From contig JAEUWY010000002.1 in the NCBI GenBank assembly GCA_022059125.1, positions 2,666,001 to 2,730,000 on the forward strand: a stretch of DNA of 64,000 bases. Direction: 5' to 3'. The first letter of the stretch is position 1. Each line of letters opens with the position of its first letter. The position numbers and the translations under genes are program-made. The notes beneath the pieces were generated by a model, which saw only the letters and a list, made by a program, of their open reading frames with translations, had not been told where the DNA came from and made no database searches. Shown piece by piece: positions 58,872-64,000 of this stretch. Source of the DNA: Corynespora cassiicola (lineage: Eukaryota; Ascomycota; Dothideomycetes; Pleosporales; Corynesporascaceae).

Positions 58872-61763
58872 ATGAATTTCGACGGTATATATGACGTCGA
58901 AGACGAGGTTGACTGGAGCGACAGCCCGCTCGAAGATCTGCCCATCCCTACTCAGACAACTGCTGTCCTCCCTGCTTCGTCAGATCTCCCTTCAAGAGGA
59001 GTTGAAGAGCAGTCCGATGACCTTTTTGGGGCAACAACAGATTATGAGAACCCTCACTATGGCGCTTCCATTCTCTCAAACACGTATGGCGACGGCCTTC
59101 GTCAGGGACACCAGCACACCTACGACTCCCCTGACCCATTTGCTGTTCCTTCTTTACCACAGCAAAAGTATAAGTCGTATCCAGCTCGTCGCCCGCCGTC
59201 GAAACAGGACTTGAAACACTTTGCCATATACCAGGCCAGTCAAAAAACCTACGAAGCCGCTTTTTTGAAGAGGTTCTTGACTCACGCCCTTCACCCCGAT
59301 CAGCTTGCCCACCTCGAGACTGATCCTACAGACGGTAATGAGCGGGCGGTCAGGCCAGATATCCACAGGTATCTTCAGGCCATCACACACAATGTAAATC
59401 GGATCGTCGAGAAGATGATCTGGAACGCATACTCGCGTACTGTCAATTTTGTGGGTCGCGAATCGACTGGTGTTCCCTTCCTGGATCTCACTCAATTTAG
59501 TACTCATCTATTCAGCGACTTCCGCCCAGGAAGAACACCGGAAGTGGTTCATAGGATGAAGGAGTCGTGGCACCAAGCTTTCCAGAAGCCTTCCATGGTT
59601 GCATTTTCGATGAAGGACTATCCTATAGGAAACAATCGTTCTCCATTCGAGGATATCGAAGAAGCATTGCGGTTGTTCCGGATTAGACCGAACCAAGTGC
59701 CCACAGGAAAGGTTGTGAAGCCGCTGTCAAGGAAGCGTAATGCCACCAGGGGCTTTCCAGGAGCAGCTAGTCGAAAGATTGAGGATGCTCCTGTTCGTGG
59801 CAACTGGCTCCCAGTGGTCGTTCCGCAGTATACCGAAGAGGAATCTCGCCTGAACAGCCGCATAAAGCAACATCACCCAGCGCCACCAGAAGAGCATGCT
59901 ACTGCCCCTACCGAAGAAGAGCCTTTGACACAGTTGGGCCTTTTGGTCGCCCAGCATGGCTCCGATATCTTATTGCATGAAGAGGAACTTCTTGCACACC
60001 TTCATCGACAGCCGACTGAGCCTACCGTCAGTTGGAAGAGTCGTCTCGTAAAAGACCACAAGCAAAGACTAGAGCTTCTCAGCCAGCATGCCGTAACGCC
60101 AAGTGACTCTCAAAATATGGCTAAGCGTACAACTCCAAGTTTTTCCTCCAAGAATATGTTCCCTGCTGCACTGGATAAGGTCAAAGCTATGCCAAAGGCG
60201 AAGCAAACCCAAACGGCTTCCTCAAAAGTAAGTCAAGACATGCAAGAGCCAAAAAACAATGCTGGAGAAGCGAAGCATACGGCAGCAAGACCTAAGCACA
60301 TTGCCGGTACCAGGGTGGATGACAAGAATACCTCGTCTAAAAAACGGAAAATTACGCAGGAGGCCGAACCAAAGCGTATAGTTAAGCGCCAGTATAGACG
60401 CCGGACTGCTACTCACGATGAAGGGCCGTTTCCGCCACACCCAAGTGGTTCAAAGACACTCGCACCCCACCAGATTCTGCCACCTGGTGCGTATTTCGAG
60501 CGCAAGGGTGATGAAGAACCCGCATGGCGCTGCGGTGTCAAGCATGCCATGGGTATTTACTACAATGCTGGAGCCAGAAAGTGCTGCAAAGGATGCAACA
60601 CCCATGTCAGAGATCAGCAAACGAGCATGCGACATATGGATTTCTATATGCCCCTTCGATCGTGGAACTTTCAACCAGCACCAGGTATGAAGTGGAAGCC
60701 AAGCAAGCAGCACATATCAAAGGCAAAAGTATCACCAGTTCAATCACACAACAGCATTGCAAAAGCTGCCTGGTGGGCCGCGGTCAATTCCGGTGCTACC
60801 GAGGATATTGCGCTGGGAAAGGCTGTCGAAGCCGTTCAAATGCACTTGCAATCCAAGGTGAAGCGGGAACCAACACCAGAAGCAAGTCCCGAACCTGAGC
60901 CTGAACCGGAACCCAAACCTGAGCCTAAGCCCATACTTGTACACCCAAGCGGCTCGCGGACACTCGAACAAAGGCAAGCGTTCCCCCAGTGTGCCTATTT
61001 TAACAAGCGTGAGAAGCATGAGGAATACGCCTGGCGATGTGACATCAATCATGCTCTTGGCCGCTATTACATGGCTAGTGATAAGAAATCTTGTCCCGGT
61101 TGTGGCTCCAGCAAGTCAGGGGGAGCGAAAACCACCGTAATGGACTTTTACATGGACCCTGGCTCAGTGATTCAACAAGAATCACCTGGTTTAGTCGAAT
61201 GGAAACCACGCAGGCCATACAAGAAGAAAGTCAAAGAGGAAGCAAACCCACCACGGAGAAAAGCCCAAACCCCTCAAAAGTCTCATAATCAGATCGCCTC
61301 CGAAAAGTACTGGGCGGCCATTGACAGCGGCACAAGTCACGACGAAGCCATGGCGATGACTATCGAGGCTACGAATGCGGAATTGGACGCCCAGGATGCA
61401 CGCCGTCGGAATTACTTTGTCAAGAAGACGATATCCGGTCAGTCCGAGAGCGAGCCCGAGGGATTAGGTCTAGACCATGGCATTGGCGGCAGTGGGTCTA
61501 CCGCCGCGGTAGGGGATAGGGGATTACGAGAAGACCCGGATGGGGGCGTTGTCATCTCATTAGTTCCCAGAAAGGGAGACCAGCAAGACCTAGCTGGCTA
61601 CTCCAAGCATGAGGACGATGAGGAGGGCGTCCGAAAGAACAATAAGCCGGAGGATTTATGCAACCGCGAGAAGCTGTACGAGGATGTTGATACTGGACCG
61701 TGCGATGGTTCCTCTAGTGACGACTCTGATGACGACTCCTCTTCTGGTTCAGACAGTGAGTAG
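58872..61763 (+). CDS. 963-residue protein with two unrecognised C/H-rich modules
   Basis: I do not recognise the family. The intronless frame from ATG 58872 encodes 963 residues. The N-terminal 90 residues are acidic. A helical part (about residues 100-260) contains RAVRPDIHRYLQAITHNVN and a segment around FSTHLFSDFRPGRTPEVV. A basic linker with SKKRKI and VKRQYRRR follows, likely nuclear localisation signals. Then come two copies of a module at about 523-665 and 691-870. Each starts HPSGS(K/R)TL, has AYF, then WRC-x3-H-A-x-G-x-YY with C-x2-C, a MDFYM element, a WKP patch, and a helix starting SHN with WAA. Potential zinc ligands are C554, H558, C572, C575 and C723, H727, C741, C744. A PEPEPEPEPKPEPKP linker joins the copies. 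The C terminus is an acidic Ser/Asp tail. It is probably nuclear and possibly DNA- or chromatin-binding; that is inference. Confidence 0.85.
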   Translation: MNFDGIYDVEDEVDWSDSPLEDLPIPTQTTAVLPASSDLPSRGVEEQSDDLFGATTDYENPHYGASILSNTYGDGLRQGHQHTYDSPDPFAVPSLPQQKYKSYPARRPPSKQDLKHFAIYQASQKTYEAAFLKRFLTHALHPDQLAHLETDPTDGNERAVRPDIHRYLQAITHNVNRIVEKMIWNAYSRTVNFVGRESTGVPFLDLTQFSTHLFSDFRPGRTPEVVHRMKESWHQAFQKPSMVAFSMKDYPIGNNRSPFEDIEEALRLFRIRPNQVPTGKVVKPLSRKRNATRGFPGAASRKIEDAPVRGNWLPVVVPQYTEEESRLNSRIKQHHPAPPEEHATAPTEEEPLTQLGLLVAQHGSDILLHEEELLAHLHRQPTEPTVSWKSRLVKDHKQRLELLSQHAVTPSDSQNMAKRTTPSFSSKNMFPAALDKVKAMPKAKQTQTASSKVSQDMQEPKNNAGEAKHTAARPKHIAGTRVDDKNTSSKKRKITQEAEPKRIVKRQYRRRTATHDEGPFPPHPSGSKTLAPHQILPPGAYFERKGDEEPAWRCGVKHAMGIYYNAGARKCCKGCNTHVRDQQTSMRHMDFYMPLRSWNFQPAPGMKWKPSKQHISKAKVSPVQSHNSIAKAAWWAAVNSGATEDIALGKAVEAVQMHLQSKVKREPTPEASPEPEPEPEPKPEPKPILVHPSGSRTLEQRQAFPQCAYFNKREKHEEYAWRCDINHALGRYYMASDKKSCPGCGSSKSGGAKTTVMDFYMDPGSVIQQESPGLVEWKPRRPYKKKVKEEANPPRRKAQTPQKSHNQIASEKYWAAIDSGTSHDEAMAMTIEATNAELDAQDARRRNYFVKKTISGQSESEPEGLGLDHGIGGSGSTAAVGDRGLREDPDGGVVISLVPRKGDQQDLAGYSKHEDDEEGVRKNNKPEDLCNREKLYEDVDTGPCDGSSSDDSDDDSSSGSDSE

Positions 61764-62713
61764 ACACAGAACGCCACAACGAGGCGTTCTACAACATGAG
61801 AAGCTGACCGAGGATGAATTGGCAGACGAGTTGGCGTTTCAGGTTGAGACGAGCGTCGAATGAATGGTAACCACGGTACGCCTCTGGGAGGGCTGTTGTA
61901 ATTGATTAGGTTTTGTACTACATGTAGCTGCTGCTACTGCTGCTACTGCTGCTGCTGCCGCTGCCGCTCTTTGCGTATTGCATGTGCATTGCAGCCCAGA
62001 AAATCAGTAGGCAGTCGGGTGGCATCCGGAAATTTGGTTGTGACAGACCTGCGGTCTGTGCGAGGTGACTTGGTTGATGAGCGAAACTCTCTTTTCTCAA
62101 CACATCCACAATTGCTAATGCTATTCATCCTTTCTAGAAGACTGACTCCATTCTTATATCTGTCTGGGCCTGAATGAGTTCCTTCCACATGTTCGCTCCC
62201 CATCGTTTTCAACGGCCAAAGCGCCAACGCGCGTCGTGGCTGAGCAGTCTCGTATCGGGATCACCCCGACACAAATCCGGCAGCATTTAATACGGCCGAA
62301 GCTCTCAAGTGGCTCATGCGATTTCCCACGCCCTCCTATTCGCTATCCCCGTTGAATGCCCAGAAAAGTAAACGTCCGCATGGCATCGGAGATTCTCTCT
62401 CGCCGATGATCCCAAGGAGCTGGTCTGCGTTGCAACGTTGGATCCGGTTGGAACCACATTTTTAATAGCGTGCTTGCTTGAATCGGATGGTGATCCGCGC
62501 GATGGGATGTTGTTAAAAATGAACGGATGCCCAGGACGCGTGCGCGAAGGGTCCTCTCTTTACCTCACTCTTCCCCAAATCCTTGGAGAGAAAGGTCTCG
62601 ACTCTCGCTCTTTGTTTGTTTGGCCGATTCACTCGCTCTTTTTTTTGTGGCCTAGCATGGTATGATCAGGACCTTTGCTCCCAATCCCTTCTCTTCTGTT
62701 ACGATACCAAAGC
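61764..62713. other. Intergenic, zinc-module gene to Ecm33-like gene
   Basis: This 950-bp region has an imperfect CTG/CCG triplet tract at 61925-61970. No gene was recognised; short frames on both strands overlap the tract. Confidence 0.45.
61925..61970. repeat. CTG/CCG imperfect triplet repeat
   Basis: CTGCTGCTA and CTGCTG units pass into CCGCTG units, about 160 bp after the stop codon of the zinc-module gene, possibly in its 3' untranslated region. Confidence 0.8.
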
Positions 62714-64000
62714 ATGAGGCGTTGCATCGCTTCTGCCACCTTCCTGGCTGTGCAATGGCTAGCCGTTGGGGCGGAGGGTGCTGTTGGTATGTTCTTCCTT
62801 CCCACTGCTTCCGCTTTTTCCGATTTTCTTGAGACATGATCGGCCCGACCCGTGTGATACAACCGTAAGCACAGTGATCCCACTTCATGCGCTTGTCGCC
62901 ACGAGCGGATTTGTACGGTCTCGTTTGATCTCTGAATTGGATGAAATGTTTGATGTATTGATTGCTGAACAGAGTTATAGATTGTGCTCCTACGTCTGGA
63001 TCTCTCACTCTCAAAACGCCCCAGGATGTATCCGACTTGGCCCAATGTGGGGGGTTCACAGGAAACATTGTCGTCGCCGCTGATGGACCTTCGGCAATCC
63101 AGCTCGATGGCCTGACGTCTGTCTCCGGAAACATTGACATTGAAAATGTCGCGGGCCTTACCACACTCTCTTCTTCGACTCTCCAGGCCCTCACCAGCAT
63201 GACTCTGAACAATCTACCTCAGCTGTCCAATCTATCCTTTCCTTCCCTGAGTAATTTTAGCTCCCTCAAGTGGTATAATCTTCCGCAACTTGATCTATCT
63301 ATAATAGCCGCTGGACCAATCGATGGCGAGATCCAGGAAATTACGGTCTTCAACACAAGTGTCAAAAACCTGGACTGGCTGGTGTGGCCTGTTGGCTCGC
63401 TCGTCAACATTACAAGCAATGAAGACTTGAGGGAGTTCACGATCCCGTATAACACGCTGAACGCCGGTTGCGCGGTCAGCATTGTCTCGAACCCTTCCTT
63501 GAAGTCCATCACCTTTGACTCGCTCAACGGAATCTATGGCGGCCTCGATGTTAGCGACAACTCGGAAACCTCAGCGCTTGATTTCCCGAACCTTGAAACG
63601 ATCGGCGGCTTCGTGCAGCTCGGCGGATCGTTTTCCAATGTTACCATGCCCCGGCTCAAGACAATCAACGGAGCCCTCTCCGTCAAGTCGACAAATGACC
63701 TCACAGACTTGTGCGAAGACCTCTCCGACAAGAACCTCGCCGGGCACTACGATTGCCAATCCAACCTCGACCACGACAAAGCAGTTGCAAATTCCACCAT
63801 GGACGTGAGCTCATCGCCCGAATCGACTGGCACCTTTGACGGTGACGACGACGATGACGACGGCATCAAGCTGAGCCAACCTATGAAGGTTGGCATCGCC
63901 ATTAGTATCATCGTGCTCACTTTTATGCTCCTTGTGGCAGGTTTCTTCTATATCCGCCGCAGGCTGCGCTCCAAGGTGCGCGAAATTGAACACAAGCCAA
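62714..64000 (+). CDS. Ecm33/receptor-L-domain-like surface protein, 3' end outside window
   Basis: This is a secreted or membrane surface protein resembling the fungal Ecm33/Sps2 group (receptor L-domain-like repeats, cell wall organisation). Exon 1 is 62714-62786 (ATG, signal peptide MRRCIASATFLAVQWLAVGA). A 194-bp intron (62787-62980) follows, then exon 2 from 62981 to beyond the window end. The join gives GAVDCAPTSGSLTLKTPQDV and then a chain of L-domain-like repeats with NI, LTTL, LSSL and LPQL patterns and several N-glycosylation sequons. Cysteines occur near the start, near the middle (NAGCAVS) and before the stalk (LCEDLSDKN, YDCQ). An Asp run precedes a membrane helix (VGIAISIIVLTFMLLVAGFFYI) and a basic cytosolic RRRLRSK. 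The gene is therefore membrane-spanning rather than GPI-anchored as in classical Ecm33. Exon 2 has no early ATG, so it is easily missed. Confidence 0.82.

Overview
The window is nuclear DNA of a filamentous ascomycete (Pezizomycotina). The evidence is that almost every gene has short GT-AG introns of about 47-90 bp, that the type I fatty acid synthase is split over two genes (alpha and beta), and that several families are fungal or mainly fungal: CFEM, UstYa/DUF3328, Brr6/Brl1, CYP52-like P450 and the fungal CorA-like family. A dothideomycete-type host fits the short introns and the head-to-head FAS pair, but this is inference. Splice sites were assigned by hand from GT/AG, reading phase and family conservation. 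In each complete gene the joined exons add up to a whole number of codons.

Region 1-5000 is an oxidoreductase trio. It has a Baeyer-Villiger-type flavin monooxygenase (minus, cut by the window start), a divergent short-chain dehydrogenase, and a zinc alcohol dehydrogenase whose first exon lies in a different frame. Together they look like an alcohol/ketone oxidation set. Region 6.6-20.2 kb holds FAS2 (alpha, minus) and FAS1 (beta, plus), head to head across a 1.56-kb shared promoter rich in short repeats. Region 20.8-24.6 kb carries a Brr6/Brl1 nuclear-envelope protein and a CYP52-like P450, a family that hydroxylates fatty acids and alkanes.

Region 25.7-34.3 kb carries a UstYa-family protein, a long disordered fungal protein, a secreted phytase-like esterase and an MFS transporter. 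Region 35-43.2 kb is mainly housekeeping: an intron-containing tRNA-Ala(UGC), PER1/PGAP3 (GPI-anchor remodelling), a 2H phosphoesterase, a CorA-like transporter with GTN instead of GMN, a GCIP-family protein and a GPI-anchored CFEM protein.

Region 43-58 kb is sparse. A 1298-residue disordered protein and glucosidase II beta are separated by gene-free stretches of 4.0 and 4.6 kb that are full of simple repeats. The right end has a 963-residue protein with two copies of an unrecognised C-x3-H-x13-C-x2-C module, the best candidate here for an undescribed domain, and the start of an Ecm33/receptor-L-domain-like surface protein cut by the window end. No CRISPR array, transposon or integrated virus was recognised.
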